DNA from: Epichloe hybrida
Lineage: Eukaryota; Ascomycota; Sordariomycetes; Hypocreales; Clavicipitaceae
Reading direction: 5' to 3'
Assembly (NCBI GenBank): GCA_019022495.1
Contig: JAFEKR010000028.1
Location: 558,001 to 622,000, forward strand
DNA: 64,000 nt
Shown piece after piece: positions 1-12,500 of the stretch; the first letter of the stretch is position 1; every line of letters starts with the position of its first letter. Both the position numbers and the translations under genes were made by a program. The notes below the pieces were generated by a model. The model made no database searches. It was not told where the DNA came from and saw only the letters and a list, made by a program, of their open reading frames with translations.

Positions 1-29
1 GTGATCGGAGTCTAAAGAAAGCACGCACC

Positions 30-55
30 GACATCGCTTTCGTGGAAGCGATGTC
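30..55. repeat. Perfect 10-bp stem hairpin
   Basis: GACATCGCTT and AAGCGATGTC form a perfect inverted repeat around a six-base loop. It lies 35 bases left of the MITE-like element. No gene or terminator context explains it, and it may be a remnant of another small inverted-repeat element. Confidence 0.6.
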
Positions 56-89
56 CATGACTCCGCAAAACAGACTCCATTATTAATAA

Positions 90-213
90 GTGAATTGCTC
101 GGGGCGCAGCGATTTTTTACTAGGTGCGTAGAATACCCCACCACGCCCTGATTTTAGGCTAGCGTCCCTATTACCATAAGCCACAGTATATTTACAGTAT
201 AAACATATAGTAG
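90..213 (+). repeat. Left terminal inverted repeat of the MITE
   Basis: This arm pairs with 469-592 read in reverse complement. The outer 29 bases match perfectly and the inner 30 or so (PuCAGTATATTTACAGTATAAAC... type) match almost perfectly. The middle is diverged. In the outer part the differences are A or T here where the other arm has G or C. Confidence 0.85.
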
Positions 214-468
214 TAAAATATGCTTGCGCATTTATCGGCTACGACAGCGGCAATGGCGTTAAAGGAATAAATTCCTTAATCTTAAGAGAGCCCTATCCTT
301 TAATTATTCCTCTTTACCTATTATTTATATTAGTATTTAATTATTAAGAGAACAGGGCTCCTTGCTACTAGTAGCGTTAATTTCTTTTATCTATTGCAAT
401 GTAAGTTATAATATAATTAAAGGGAAAAGACCTGTTAAAAAATTTATTAATTTTGGTGTTTAGTAAAG

Positions 469-592
469 CTACTATATGTTTATACTGTAAATATACTATG
501 GGGTATGGCGGCGGGCCTAACCGCCTAAAAAGCGGGGCGGGTGGGGTGTTCTGCGCACCTAGCAAAAAATCGCTGCGCCCCGAGCAATTCAC
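469..592 (-). repeat. Right terminal inverted repeat of the MITE
   Basis: Reverse complement of the left arm, and the more GC-rich of the two copies. The central part retains a GC-rich block (GGCGGGCC, GCGGGGCGGG) that is decayed to AT-richer sequence in the left arm, consistent with unequal C-to-T mutation. Confidence 0.85.
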
Positions 593-600
593 ATTAATAA

Positions 601-2790
601 GAGTCAAGACTCAGACACTCGGAGTCAAACACCACCACCACGACATTGATTCCTCAGCCCGCTTCCGATGCAACAGCGGCAGGAGCCAACGACATGAGGT
701 GATTCTGGGTTATACTAAGTGATTCTGTTAGGCGCAGTGTGCCGACGGGGCGTCCATCCATCCATCCCTCCTGCCTCTTCAGCGATAATAGTCCGTTCGG
801 CCATTGCCAACTGGCAACAGGTTCCACTCACACCTCCATCTCCGAAAAAACAAGCCGCCCCAACGCCCCCCGACCGGATCGCCCAAGTGTTGGTCACTCG
901 ACTTCGACCGTGTACAAAGAAACTCGGCCGTTAATCATGCTAATGCCATATTCCTGAGATTATCGCCAGCACCTGCTCAATGCATCACGAGTTTTGTTCT
1001 TCCACCTTGTCACCTCGTCACCTCGTCACCTCGTCACCGGACCTACCGTCCCGATTTTATATCATGATAATGCCTCAATTCTCTCGAGTCTGCACCCCCG
1101 CTTCAGCCTGGCGAGCGGTCTCCAATCATCAAGACTTACCTTGCTTGCCTTGGCCATGATCTCTGACGAGGTACTCCGCAAGTTCTTTGCCGGCGTTTCG
1201 TGCTGCCGGCCGGCGATGGGGGCACGTTGGTCAGCATCGCAGTGTGCCTTCATGGGTATGGTTCGGTATGGTTCCAGGGGCCAGGGCTGCTCTGTCCTCG
1301 ACTACTGTTGGATGACTGGCTTGAGGCGGTTGAACGGGCTGAATCCTTCCCTTGTTTGTTTGCGAAAGCTGCTCCTTGTCCGCAGGACAGAATGAAACTA
1401 CACAGGGCAAACTTGCCTGGCAACTTCATCCTTCAACTTGCACGAGAAGCTGTGGCTCTTCCATCTATCATAATGCATGGATTTCCTATCCAGGTATAGT
1501 TAATGGGCTATGGACCACACACAGAGCCTGCCACTGCCGCCACACCACCCTCAAGCCAAAGAAAGTATTTCCACTAACAACCAACAACAGTTGATCCTGC
1601 CAGTTTTCCATTCTGGTGCTTCTCATCACATCGTCGCGCCGTGCCAATTTCCATTCCTACCTGAAAATCCACTTTGACTTGACCAATGGCCGCGTTGCCT
1701 CTTGCGTGTTGGAATCAGGCAACAGACATGCAGGTGCGTGAAGAGGGCAGGAGAGCGGCAGCCATCCCAAGGCCCGGAAGCGAATCATGCTTCTTTCCAG
1801 CCCATGAGGGTAACATTCAAGGATCAATGTCCAACAATGTTCACCCTGTACCATCCATTTCGTCCTCGCAACGGGTCAGTTGACTCTTTAGAAGACATGG
1901 GGGAGGGACGACCGACGATCTCTGTGTTGCGTACGAAGTAGAGTTTGCGTGATTGTCATGACCTTTGCCTAGTTCTGGCCGTGTCTTTCGCGGAACACGG
2001 CCCAGGCAGGCGTATTCACTCACAGAAACTTGTTAGAGCTGATCCAACCATTTCAGTCTCCCCTTGATCTGGGCGGCACGAAAGCGCACTTCGCCTGCTT
2101 GTCTTCCTGGAAAACCAACTTCATCCATCTGGTGAGCTAGGGGCTCCGGCTGCAGATCTTCAAGGCAGGCACATCAATCCTGGGCTCTATCAGACCAGGT
2201 CGAAGTGGCCCACCCGAAAGGTTTGTCGAAGGTCTGCTGCATGAGAGCCTTGCATCATCGTCATCCTCATATGAGTACTGGCTTGTCACTGCTGAGCCAA
2301 AAACTCGCAAAGAAGAATGCAAGTCACATTTGTTGACCCATCCTGGTTGTTATGTTGGAAACAACCTAGAAGCCTCATTCGCTTCGCCGACCTGTCCCAT
2401 CTGTTTAACATTCTTCCTCCTTCTTCCTTGCAGAACATCCCTGGTCGTCGGCCAACCTCTGCACCACCTTTGGCGAAAGCGGAACGTTGGCCGAGGTAGC
2501 TTTACCTGGAACATTCTTTGAACAAAGGATGCGGCCCCAGAGGCTTCTAGACTAGCCAAAGTTGAACGCAGAGCGGTTAAAAGTCACAAGTCATTGCCCA
2601 CTAGAGCATGCATCTCGTGCATATTTAAACCAAGAGATCCACCCCATTCATTTCCATTGTCTGATGATGCTGTAGTTCCTCCATCTCAACCAATCAAGAG
2701 TTTCGCATCCTGCTTTACAGTACAACAACCCTCAACTCTACACAGCCTTGTGTGAACCCCATTCTTCAGTTCATCTTTCATCCTCGTGCC
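601..2790. other. Intergenic, no gene supported
   Basis: About 2.2 kb in which open frames are short, overlap on both strands and carry no recognisable domain. The right flank of the element (601-630) repeats the word GACTC/GAGTC several times. An 8-bp tandem repeat lies at 1003-1038. The last few hundred bases are C/T-rich and probably hold the promoter and 5' leader of the Zn2Cys6 gene. Confidence 0.6.
1003..1038. repeat. 8-bp tandem repeat, about 4.5 copies
   Basis: The unit CACCTCGT (first copy CACCTTGT) repeats four times and ends with CACC. It is intergenic, with no obvious function, and looks like a simple minisatellite. Confidence 0.8.
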
Positions 2791-4639
2791 ATGCCCCCTA
2801 TTGGTTCATTCCGGGGCTGCAACGCTTGTTATATTTGGAAAAAGAAGGTGCGTGTCTGTGTCCGTGTCTTGTGTGTGCAGTACAAGCATCATGGGGAACG
2901 TGACTAACGTCTGTATGTGCCATTGCTTCTATACTTGGTAGTGCGAAGGTGGACAGCCGTGTGTTCGTTGTGCGGAACGGTTCATGGCCTGTGTTGGCGT
3001 TGGGGAGCAACGATTCAAGTGGAAGCAAGGTCTCAAACTTCCTAAAGGCTCGGCTAGTCTGCCCTCAGCTTTCGACATCCCCGTCGATCCCCAATTTCAA
3101 CCATCAGGTTACGAAAACAATATCAACACGAACGCTTCCTCTGTTCACGAAACCAACCTGACTCCGGCACAGATTCCTGGAAACTACGCTGCACCACGGC
3201 TAGTTTTCAACAACAGCAACTCGACTCCACCACCACCAGGTCCTGGGAACATCGCCATTCAACAACGTCCAAGTTACCAAGGCAACATGGGCCTCCCGTC
3301 GGGCTCTAGCAAAAGCACAATTCTCCCTCCTGTAGGGATCCCGCTAGACATTGAAGCTCCCAAAGTGTACCCACCAAGTTTATCAGATGGCCCTGGGCCG
3401 AACTGCAAGTTTCATTGGATGATACTCCTCGATCTCCCTTGCGAGCATGGCCCTTCGCGAGCCATGAACGCGTGCGTCCTCTTGTTCCAACGCCTCATGG
3501 AGCACGCGAGAGCCCCGAGTGCAGCCTCCATGCTGGCCTTCTGGAATATGCTGGATCACGCAACCAAAGTGCTAGAGTTACCCAAGGCAGAGAATGGAGA
3601 TACAAAGTTTGCTATGAAACTCTACAAGTACTGCGAGTTGTTCTGGTGCTCGGGCGGAAACCAACTCCGAGGATACGGCGAAGACCTGGACTGCCTGATG
3701 AGAATCGTTAGCCAGTTGAGTCCTCACGACAGGCAGATTGGTGAGGACCCGCGGAATATAATTGTGCGAAATGCCCTCAACGCCTTGGCGACTGATGTGG
3801 TGAGTCCCTTTTTTCTTTCTATTTATTTCTTGAAACCACCAACAATAAACTAGCTTTCCTAGTTCCGTCTAGTTTTCTAATACGAAGCACAGTTGGTCGA
3901 TACAATGATTAACTCGGACGCCCCCCTCGGACCCTGGCTCTACCACGTCTCAAGACTATCAGCGCCGCAGAACCTCCTCAGTCCCAACTGCCAAATCCAC
4001 CACTACTGCTTCAACCTGCACGTCTACGCGATGATGCCAAAGCTGATCCGCCACCCGAGCGAGAACAAGGACAAGATCCGCACCTATTACCTCCTCAGTC
4101 TCGACTCCTACCGCCACCTCGACTTGACAGTGACCCGCCCCGTTCGCACGCCTAGGCGAAGACCATGGCCGTCCGTTGCCGAGCGAGCCTGTCACAGGGA
4201 GTCGCAGGCCATTCGTATCGCCATCAGCATCACTCTCAACGCGTTTCTGCAAAAGTGGGATATGCTGCCCCGCGAGCGGCTAGTGGAGGAGCACTCCCTG
4301 CTGTGCGTCGACGCAATCCAGCTCGCGGAGCAACAGTCCACGGGGGAGGCGCCGTGGCCGTGGTCCGCGCAGTTCATTCCTCACTCTACCTTTGCGGCAT
4401 ACTGTGTCGCCCAGAGCAGCACGAAGAGTCGGCTGCGACAGCTGCTGGATAGCCAAAGGAGAGCGCCTCCCATGTTGAACTTCTTGAAGGAGGCGGCTCA
4501 CTGGCGAGAGGCCCCCTCGAAGCTAGCTCGCGAGATTCCTTGGTTCCCAGTCCATCGTCCACGGAATGAGCCGGCAGAGAAGGAAATGGCTGGGAGGAAG
4601 GCGCGTGAGTCTATGGATTCATTTTGCACCGTCATGTGA
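2791..4639 (+). CDS. Zn2Cys6 fungal transcription-factor-like protein
   Basis: Three exons (2791-2847, 2942-3799, 3893-4639) give a 553-residue protein. Splicing exon 1 to exon 2 builds a Zn2Cys6 binuclear cluster at residues 10-33 with spacing C-x2-C-x6-C-x5-C-x2-C-x6-C, the standard fungal DNA-binding domain. The first two cysteines lie in exon 1 and the rest in exon 2, which strongly supports the join. A Pro/Asn/Ser-rich linker follows, then a helical region from about residue 155 that resembles the fungal-specific regulatory domain (for example around FHWMILLDLPCEHG). Expected to be nuclear; target genes cannot be deduced. It faces the sedolisin gene tail to tail. Exon borders are well supported; function beyond DNA binding is unknown. 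Confidence 0.85.
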
Positions 4640-5405
4640 GTTGTCGCAATGAGCGATAATGTGAGAAAACAGAGCATAATTGATACTGTTGGAGCTGGTG
4701 ATGGGGTTTCCCCCCCCCCCCCCTTTTCCCCACACAGCTAGCTAAACTTCTGCTGCTCTTTTCATGTCGAAATGTCTTTTCATTTTCAACCTCCATTTCC
4801 TACACCCAACATGCGCAACGCACGCCTCGGCCGAAACCAAAGCTCCGTCATGTCACGCAATAAGTCGGAGCCCGATCTCAGCCCACGATCCACTTTTGGA
4901 ACTTGACAGGTCGTACCCTGCAGGTTTGCAGGTTTGCAACGTGGTTGACACCTTTTGTTGGCGCCCACTTTCGATGTCGCCACCGTGCCATGCGGGTTGG
5001 TCTTGGTTTCGACAAAGATATATGGGCGAGGACGGAATCCGCTGCTTCGTATGTTCCCTGTGGAATCGTCATGTGAAGTGATTTGATTGCTCATGTGTGC
5101 GGTGTCGATGTTGGTTGCCGTTCTTTGTGGAGTTGCAGTTGTGATTGCGTTGGGAATCGGCAAGGTCAAAACGGTGGAGCGGTGGAATGCTGGAATGCTG
5201 GAATGGTGCAACTACAACGCAACGCAACGCGACGGGTAATGGCGAGAGGGAGGGAAAATTACATGAGAGTACTCTGGCCTACTCCTCCACACCAAGATGT
5301 GCCAGAGTCTCAAGGAAGGGATTTTGGCCTCCTGAATAGAGCAGCAATCGGAATCATGTATGAATATATAGTATAGATTGGATCCTCATGATTACTACAT
5401 ACTAT
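4640..5405. other. Convergent intergenic region
   Basis: Shared 3' flank of the Zn2Cys6 gene and the sedolisin gene. It contains a run of 14 C at 4710-4723 on the + strand followed by CTTTTCCCC. Open frames here overlap one another on both strands and show no domain. No gene is supported. Confidence 0.6.
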
Positions 5406-7532
5406 CTACAGATTAATAAAGTACTGCAACATCTCCGGAAACTTGGGGGTTCCCAGTCCAGAGACAGGATCCCATCCTGGGACGGCCGAGAAACCGTTAT
5501 TACCACAAGCACTAGGGTACCTCGCCCCAAAGGCACCTCCCAAACGCTGGTCACCCTTTGTCACATTCGTGAAGAGAGGCTTCTTGGCATCATACGCCTG
5601 GTACAAAGCGGGGTTGGCGAATCCGATCGGACCCTTCCCAAGATTCAACCGGTTCTCATTTGCGAGATTAAGGAGGCTCGCTACGATTGGCGCGCTCATC
5701 GAGGTTCCGCCGCTGAGACCAACTCTCCCACCAACGACAACGACGCCGTTGTCGCCCACGGCTGCGATGTCAGGGTACGCGCGGCCGTTTCGGTTGTAGA
5801 CACCACCTTTGGAGGGGATGACACCGTTGGTGGTGTTGTAGGCGAAGTAGTTGGGATTGTGGCGGAGGAGGTAGTTTCCGACTGCCTTCGATTGCCAGGG
5901 AGGCGTGTCAAAGACGTTGCTGAAGCCGCCGCCTGATGAAAAGCGAGTGGTGGCAATCTCAGGGTCGCCGACTTTGCTGCCCTTGGGGAGTGTCGTTGAG
6001 CCAACAGAGGTGACGAAAGGGCACCCTGAGGGATTGTCGGGGACAAAGACATCGTGGTGAGGTCCGAGGCAGTAGCCAAATGGACTAGCAACACCGTCGT
6101 CGCCGCTAGCAATGACAACAGAGATGCCTTGCAAACCGAGCTTCATGAACTCGTTGCATTGACGCTAATAAGCAAGTCAGCTGGTTTGTATTTCTCATAG
6201 GGTTATGCCGGAGATTCAAGACGGGGGCGAACGACAATACCTTGAGCACGTTGGGAGAGGACAGGTACTCTGCGCCGCCGTACGAGATAGAGATGACATT
6301 GGTCGGCGCAAAAGTGTTGCACATCTCACCAGGGTTTCTATCGGGGTCCTCGGGACAAAACTCTCCGTCGATGGCGTCCAGGAAAGCGAGGAAGACATCC
6401 ACCTGGCTGTTGACTTGAAAAAGAGTCGTCTTCTGAGGGTAGATGATGGGGATGGCCATTTGGAAGTCGAGATCCGACTCGCCGCCAGCCCGGTCCGGAC
6501 TATTGGGAGCAGTGGCACCGTTGATGAGATCTAGCTCAGGGCCAGTACCAGCGGGGATGTTCGGCGCCAGGAGCTTGTAGAAGGCGTCGAGGTCCTCTTG
6601 AGCGTACACGTCACCCAGGGACTCAAAGATGCCAAGAGGGTTGGTGACGTTGGAGAGAGACGCATCGGGAATCTTGTACATGGCCTTGATACACCGAGGC
6701 GTGATGTACTCGTCACAGGTGGCCGTGCCGTCTACAAAACGGGACAGCAAGGGTTAGTTATCCTCGAACCATACATTACGCATTTCTTATTCCTGACAAT
6801 TGCAGCTTGCAGGCATCCGCGCTTACTTATCTTTGCCTTCAACCCAGCTGCTTGATCCTTGGAAAGTGGCACAAAGGGCTCTTTAATGGCGTTGACGACG
6901 TTCTTATTGTCCGCTCGCTTGTTGGTCGTGGCGAATGTGGTGCCGGGCAGAACAAAGTCTACAAAGCGGGCGACATCCGGCGGTAGGCTGTACTCGTCGG
7001 TACCAATGTGATCGTCTCTAGACTGAAGGTTCTCATAGACATGATAGTCGGCCTTGACAAGCGACTGGAGCTGGTCAACAGTGGTATCAAACCTAAGCCA
7101 GCCTTTGCTCTTGGACAAGGCAATCTTGTCTGCCGGGATACCCGACTTGACCAGCCATGCTTTGACCGAGTCGATTGTTTCTTTGGACGGCGCGAACAAA
7201 TCAGCGACGTTGCTGGCCTTGTAATGCTGACCATACTTGGCAGACGTGGGATCCGAACTGGTCGGGATGTGTCAGTTCGGCGTTTTCTCAATCCAATGCC
7301 CGCCAACTCTGGGTTCGACCTACACTTCCATGATATAGTCCATGCCCTTGTCCAGATTTTCCTGCTTCAGGGCAATTCTGACCGGAACCCTTTGCTCGCC
7401 ATTAGCGGCCTCCCGCTTGTTCCACCCCATCGTGTTTGTCATGTCGCGCTTCTCATGGAGCACGTGGGAAACTGAAGGCATAGCAATGCCCGTGGCAACA
7501 AGGCCAGCGAGCAAAACGAGACTGTTCTTCAT
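5406..7532 (-). CDS. Secreted tripeptidyl-peptidase (sedolisin, S53)
   Basis: Four exons (7532-7324, 7257-6827, 6731-6241, 6164-5406) encode 629 residues. An N-terminal signal peptide (hydrophobic stretch at residues 3-18) is followed by the activation propeptide typical of S53 (residues about 30-200). The catalytic domain shows the sedolisin Glu/Asp pair in GGESDLDFQ (E298, D302), the oxyanion Asp in SGDDG (about D399), and the nucleophile Ser532 in GGTSMSAP. The C-terminal DPVSGLGTP region fits the calcium site. The family releases tripeptides from the N terminus of proteins at acidic pH, outside the cell or in lysosome-like compartments. Length matches fungal homologues. Introns of 66, 95 and 76 nt all restore frame. 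Confidence 0.93.
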
Positions 7533-9510
7533 AGCAGATGACAGTTCTGAAGAAATTCCGCATTCCGCTGGAAAATACTCCTCCTATCTGCAACGACTGG
7601 GGATGTCTGTCGGCCCTTTTTTTTCCAAAGGGCTCCCGCGAGCATTTTAAACTAGTTTCCTTTCTCACTTCATGGTGGTGACGTCTAGAAGGCCCATCAG
7701 TTTGCTCACCAGCGAACGCTTCACGGACTAATGCAGTGCACTTCGCTCGATGTGCACTTCAGGTCCGTGAGCCAACGCCAACAAGCTAGGCGTCGAATCA
7801 GGGCTGGCACTTGCGTTTGTATTCCATTGGAAAGGTGACTTACTGCCGCGGGTTTTCTTCTTGCGCCGCTAGACCCATCTGCATCGTAACCGGCCGCCTG
7901 GTCAAGTGCAGTTGAGACAGCATTGGGGCGGCGGCTATGCCAGCATCGTGTTCCGATGCACCTGGTTTGCATCATCGACTTGCCGTTTTGAGGTTAGGAT
8001 CTGCGAGCGCCGGGCACCACCCTCCTGAGTGAGTCCTGACTCCTGGCGGCGTCCCATTCGTGGCAAAGCATCCCATGATCCCATCTGTAGCCCGCACGGA
8101 GTAATGCCTAGAGAGGAGACTGGTCGTGGAGATTCTCATCGAAAACAAGTTGGGGTCCTTCGCAACCTGGATCAAACTTGGACAAGCGCAAGGGGGTTGG
8201 GAGATGCCGGCCATAGTCCGGCCATAGTCCGGCCATAGTCCGTCCTCAATCCTCAGGCCTCACTTTCTTTTTGAGGCTGATGCTCGATGAGGAAGGTGCG
8301 AAGGTGCGGGGCCCGGCTTTCTTGGATCCCGCTCTGGGCGATCTTTGCGGGCACCGGGCGCTGGCGACCCGCCCGCCCCGCCCGCCCTTCAATCATCATT
8401 GCCCATCGTTGATCCGTTGCACAATCTGTGCAGCCGCATTCCCGCTTCAATAACGCCGGCAAGCCTTGACGCCTCGCTCTTCGTACTCTTCGACCATCAC
8501 ACACCTTGGAACAACGATGTACGGGGTATTCCCAACGTGCATCGATAGAGACCATTGATGATGAGGCTTGAAAGCGGCAATCTCGTCACAAAAAAAAGAA
8601 GAAGAAAAGAAGAAAAAAAAAAAAAAAAACCCTCGGTTCCTCTCAAACTTCAGCGAGCTTCAGCTTCAGCCCCATCTTTGCGCACGCGACATTTGCCATT
8701 CCCGTCGACAAAGAGCGCCACAAAGCGTCTGACGTCGCATTGTCAAGTCTTCCTTCTCCAGTCCGTACGGAGTACTTGTACCATCAAATCCGGCCCAACT
8801 TCATTCCCATCACCACCATGGTTCCGTCGATGAAGCTGTCACCCCCGCCTTTATTTCCGCCATGAGTCCATGACGTCCCATCTCCCTTCTGGAGCCGTAT
8901 ACAGCCGGGCTCTTCCTCAGTGCTCACGCCTTCATGTGCAAACCCCCAATAACAAGGAGTACACCCTACATAGGCCACATTCCTGCCCATGGTTATCTAG
9001 GAAGCATTAATCGGTCAGTTTCTGATACATCATGTACAACAAACAATGGATGGAAGCGTCTCGTCTTCACTGCTCTTCATCTTTGAGCTCCCCACCTCAT
9101 TCGGACGAGTCGAATATTCTGCGCGTACTTCGCAGAGCTTCGCATGTTATCGTACCCCGCAGTTGCCACCACATCTGCCTTGGTTCGACCTGGAGAGAAG
9201 AGAGAAGTGACGCAGTCAGCAAAACCTGGTCTTTAGGTCTGGCGCAGTCCTGCATTTTCCACGGCTCGCGGCCAGAGCTCACGGTGAGGTATACAACAAG
9301 CTGCTGCTTGGGAAGAAGCAAATCGATGTTTTGTAAAATTTGATGGTTTTCCTTCCCGTTCAATCTCACTTCATCATCCAACTTTGCCTCGCCCAATCTA
9401 GGTCATGCTATATTCAATCATATTTGCAGATACGTTGAACCATACGTACCCACGCCTTTACAGTGGTCGTCGCCTCTCAGACACAGTCGCATAACATCAA
9501 AGCCTTCACA
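7533..9510. other. Intergenic region with simple repeats
   Basis: About 2 kb between the 5' end of the sedolisin gene and the 3' end of the DDHD gene. It holds a triplicated 11-mer at 8209-8241, a purine tract ending in 18 A at 8612-8629, and one exact TACGGAGTA word at 8766-8774 plus one near match at 8095. No convincing open frame was found. Confidence 0.6.
8209..8241. repeat. 11-bp tandem triplication
   Basis: GGCCATAGTCC is repeated three times without a mismatch. It lies about 680 bp upstream of the sedolisin start. It could be replication slippage or clustered binding sites. Confidence 0.85.
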
Positions 9511-12500
9511 TTACTTCTTATCGTTTCGCCCCTTTTTCTCAATCGGCTTACCCGAAAGCATCTGCGACAACAAAAAATGATTAACATCCTCATCCGCCCA
9601 ATAGCTCATGTGTGACGCAATAGTGTTAAGAGGATTGAAGTCCAACGCACTTCTATTGCCATGGAGATTAGCGTGCGGAATTTTAATTTTTTTTTTATAG
9701 TACGTGCTCTTGACTGGATGACTTACTCTTGGATGTTGTAATCAACACGACCGTTCCGATTCAGCGCTCGTACCTTGGCTTCTTCTATTCGCATCTTGCG
9801 AGCCTTGCGAGATTCATCATTGAGATGCATAATCTCTTCGTTGTTATGGACCGCATCATGGCGTTTCTGGAAAGTCGAATACAGTGTTTCCAGCTCATCG
9901 TCAATGAGCGTCACCGAGTTTCCATTATCACGCACGCGGCGCCCTCTTGCTGCATCTGCTGCGAGCTGTCTTTTTCTTTCATCTGATAATTCTGCCGCCT
10001 CCTGACTTCCAGTTGCTCCCGCACCTGCAGTTTTGCCCGTTGAAGACCCTTGATGACGCCCCTCGGCCGTCAGCCTCGCGACTTCTTCGTTGGTAATGCC
10101 CAGGCTTCGGTTGAGAATGTTACTGGCGATTCCAGCACTCAAGCTTGACCACAGATCGCTGACACTTTGCCCTACTTTGGCTCCGATTCCGGTCAAGCCC
10201 TGCGGTGTGACGTTGCTGAATATGCCTCTCTTTGTGTATGGCAACGCCTGAGGCTTCAGAGACGCCATGGCCCCGGATATGAGTGGCTCCATTCTGTAGC
10301 TGATTGGATCCGAAGGGTGGAAAATATTGAAGAGTTGGCTAACTTTTGGTGATGATACCGATTTTGGTAGTCCGCTTATCGCAGAATTGCTGTCGCGTCC
10401 CATGCCCGCTGGTGTCGCTAAGAACGGATCATCCATTTCTTCAGAATTGAAGGGACTCTCTGAAGGCAAGCCGTGAAGAGAGTGCCGCGCAGCTATCGTC
10501 CTGATCCATACTGTTAGCACCGTAGGAAATAAGTTGTGCATCGTATCATGGCTTACCGTCCCTTTAGCATCTGGAATAGCCCCACGGGGGAGCCGAGACA
10601 GTAGAAGTCGTGCGCGTCGAAGTTAAATTCAAGTTCCTCGTCTTTGGGCCTGATGTCTGGTCGGCTGTGAGGTGTCGGCCAAACACGTAGGGATTGTCTT
10701 GTCTCGTCAAAGGTTTGTATTTCCCGTTGCCGACACAAAACATCGAAAAAGATGGCAGAGCCCAGAGAATGGCCCATAAGATGTACCTTGCCCTTGAATT
10801 CTGGATTTCTCTCTTTGAAAAGCTTTAATATTCGGTTGGTCTCTGCAACTACAACTCGGGATATTTCTTCCCGGTAGGAGCTTTGATACAACAGAACATC
10901 GAGCGCGAGATCTGAAATGAGTGACCTGGCGAAAGCCACTCCCTCTACCGTTATGTCCTCGAGTGAAGGATCTGCCAAGAATGACAGTCAGTTGCTCTTT
11001 GGCTAGACACAGTCTTGAAAGGAATCTTACACTCATCTTCTTCGCCTGTAAGTTCTCCCAAATCAGACTCGCCTTTCTTCTGGCGCTGTCTAGGGAACTC
11101 AATCAAGTGTCTCCAGCAAACCGGAAGGACTTGGACCCTACAGTTTCCTGGCCCAGCACCAAGCTCCGAGTTTAAGGCTTTCAAATCAGCTGAGTTGCTG
11201 TACACTGATTTGATCGTCTTACGCAGGATGTTGACATCGTGCACGAAATTCACGCTCTCCACTCTGTTGAGCAAGTTAGCCTTACTCGGCCAAGACAACT
11301 CCATATATCTCACAACGTACCGCAGGCCAAGCCGCTGACCTATACCATGGGTGACGAGAACCAAGTGTTCAATCTCACGATTCTGAGATTCTCCAGCTCG
11401 GGCATTGTAATCGTCCTGTATTTCCTGTTCGTCACGCTTCCGTATTTGTTCCTCTGTCTCTTCCTCATTTCGGCCTTCACCCTCTATCAGGGAGGATAGC
11501 TGGCGCTGTAAGTTTGCCTCCCGCTGTTCCGATTCTTTCTTGATAACCTCTTCATAACCTACATCATCGAAAGAGTCTCGCGTGGTCGGTGGGGCTGATC
11601 TCCTCTTCAAGAGTTTCTGTTGACGTTCGTCCAGACCTGGTATATTTGGAGTATCAGATGACATGTTTATGTCCTCCTTTTCTCTAGTCTTTTTTGACTC
11701 TGAGTAACCTCGAACAAGTTTGACGCCGCTCATGTAGCCTCCGCCAGCAAACCGTTCATAGACTGAGGCAGCAACCCATGATAGCATACCGTCCGTTGTC
11801 ATCCAAGCGGTCTTATCATCCTCGTACGTCGCCACATTATTCATGTAGGCACCAAACAGTCGATAAGTTGGCAGTTGAGGTTGGCCTGCAGCATTTGGCG
11901 GCTTGGATGGTTCAGCGACAGCGTCCGAAGCTCGTCCATCCGTCGATCTAAGTTGGGCGGGGTTGGACGTTCCGGAGGCTTTGACTTCGGGCTTGCTTCG
12001 AGTCCGAACTAGTGTCGATCATTAGTATTTCGAGTCTTTACCTCTCCTTCGTGGTCACGAACCTGTCAACCACGGCTTTGTTTTTAAATATCCCTTTGAT
12101 TAATTAGTATCATGTAATTCTACCACACTCGACGCCACTTGTTAACAGAATTTTACCTCTTCTAGTTGAGCGGCAAGGTTCTCTTCACAAGGCCTGAGGC
12201 CAGAACCCTCTTGAAAGAACCAGGTGCCACGACGCGCTGTCACATGAAAGAAGTGGTTAGCAGCTTGTCATTGGTTTTGATCGAGCGCATTTCGATATAC
12301 CTTCGTAAATTGGTCCCAGCCAGTAAATTGGAGCTAACTCTCGCTCCTCAATATCAACGTCGAAAAGATAGTCTTCATTCACGGCTACTCGGGTGTGGCC
12401 TTGAGCGTCGCCCAGGAGGCTTGACTTTCCAGATCTCGACCGCTTTACTGGTCGATTCGGAGAGTTTAGCAGAGGTCCATTTTCCTCTTCGGCGGCTTCC

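Larger units (their letters stand above)
82..600. mobile_element. hAT-like MITE with 8-bp target duplication
   Basis: The element body runs from 90 to 592 (503 bp). Direct copies of ATTAATAA at 82-89 and 593-600 flank it exactly, as expected for an 8-bp target-site duplication. Both ends begin with GTGAATTGCTCGGGGCGC read inward, and the terminal inverted repeats extend for about 123 bp. The interior is AT-rich, has no open frame, and holds further imperfect inverted repeats around the AGAGAGCCCT and AGGGCTCC words, so the whole unit could fold back. An 8-bp duplication is typical of the hAT superfamily. With no transposase this is a non-autonomous MITE or foldback element. The family assignment rests only on duplication length and could be wrong. 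Confidence 0.8.

Noticed and set aside
994..1395. 133-codon + frame in the left intergenic region
   Set aside because: Starts in an 8-bp tandem repeat, with no domain and several competing frames.
12042..12062. 21-nt exon reading VRDHEGE in the DDHD gene
   Set aside because: It breaks the downstream frame. Using 12093-12063 instead restores frame and the conserved GYLKTKPW motif.
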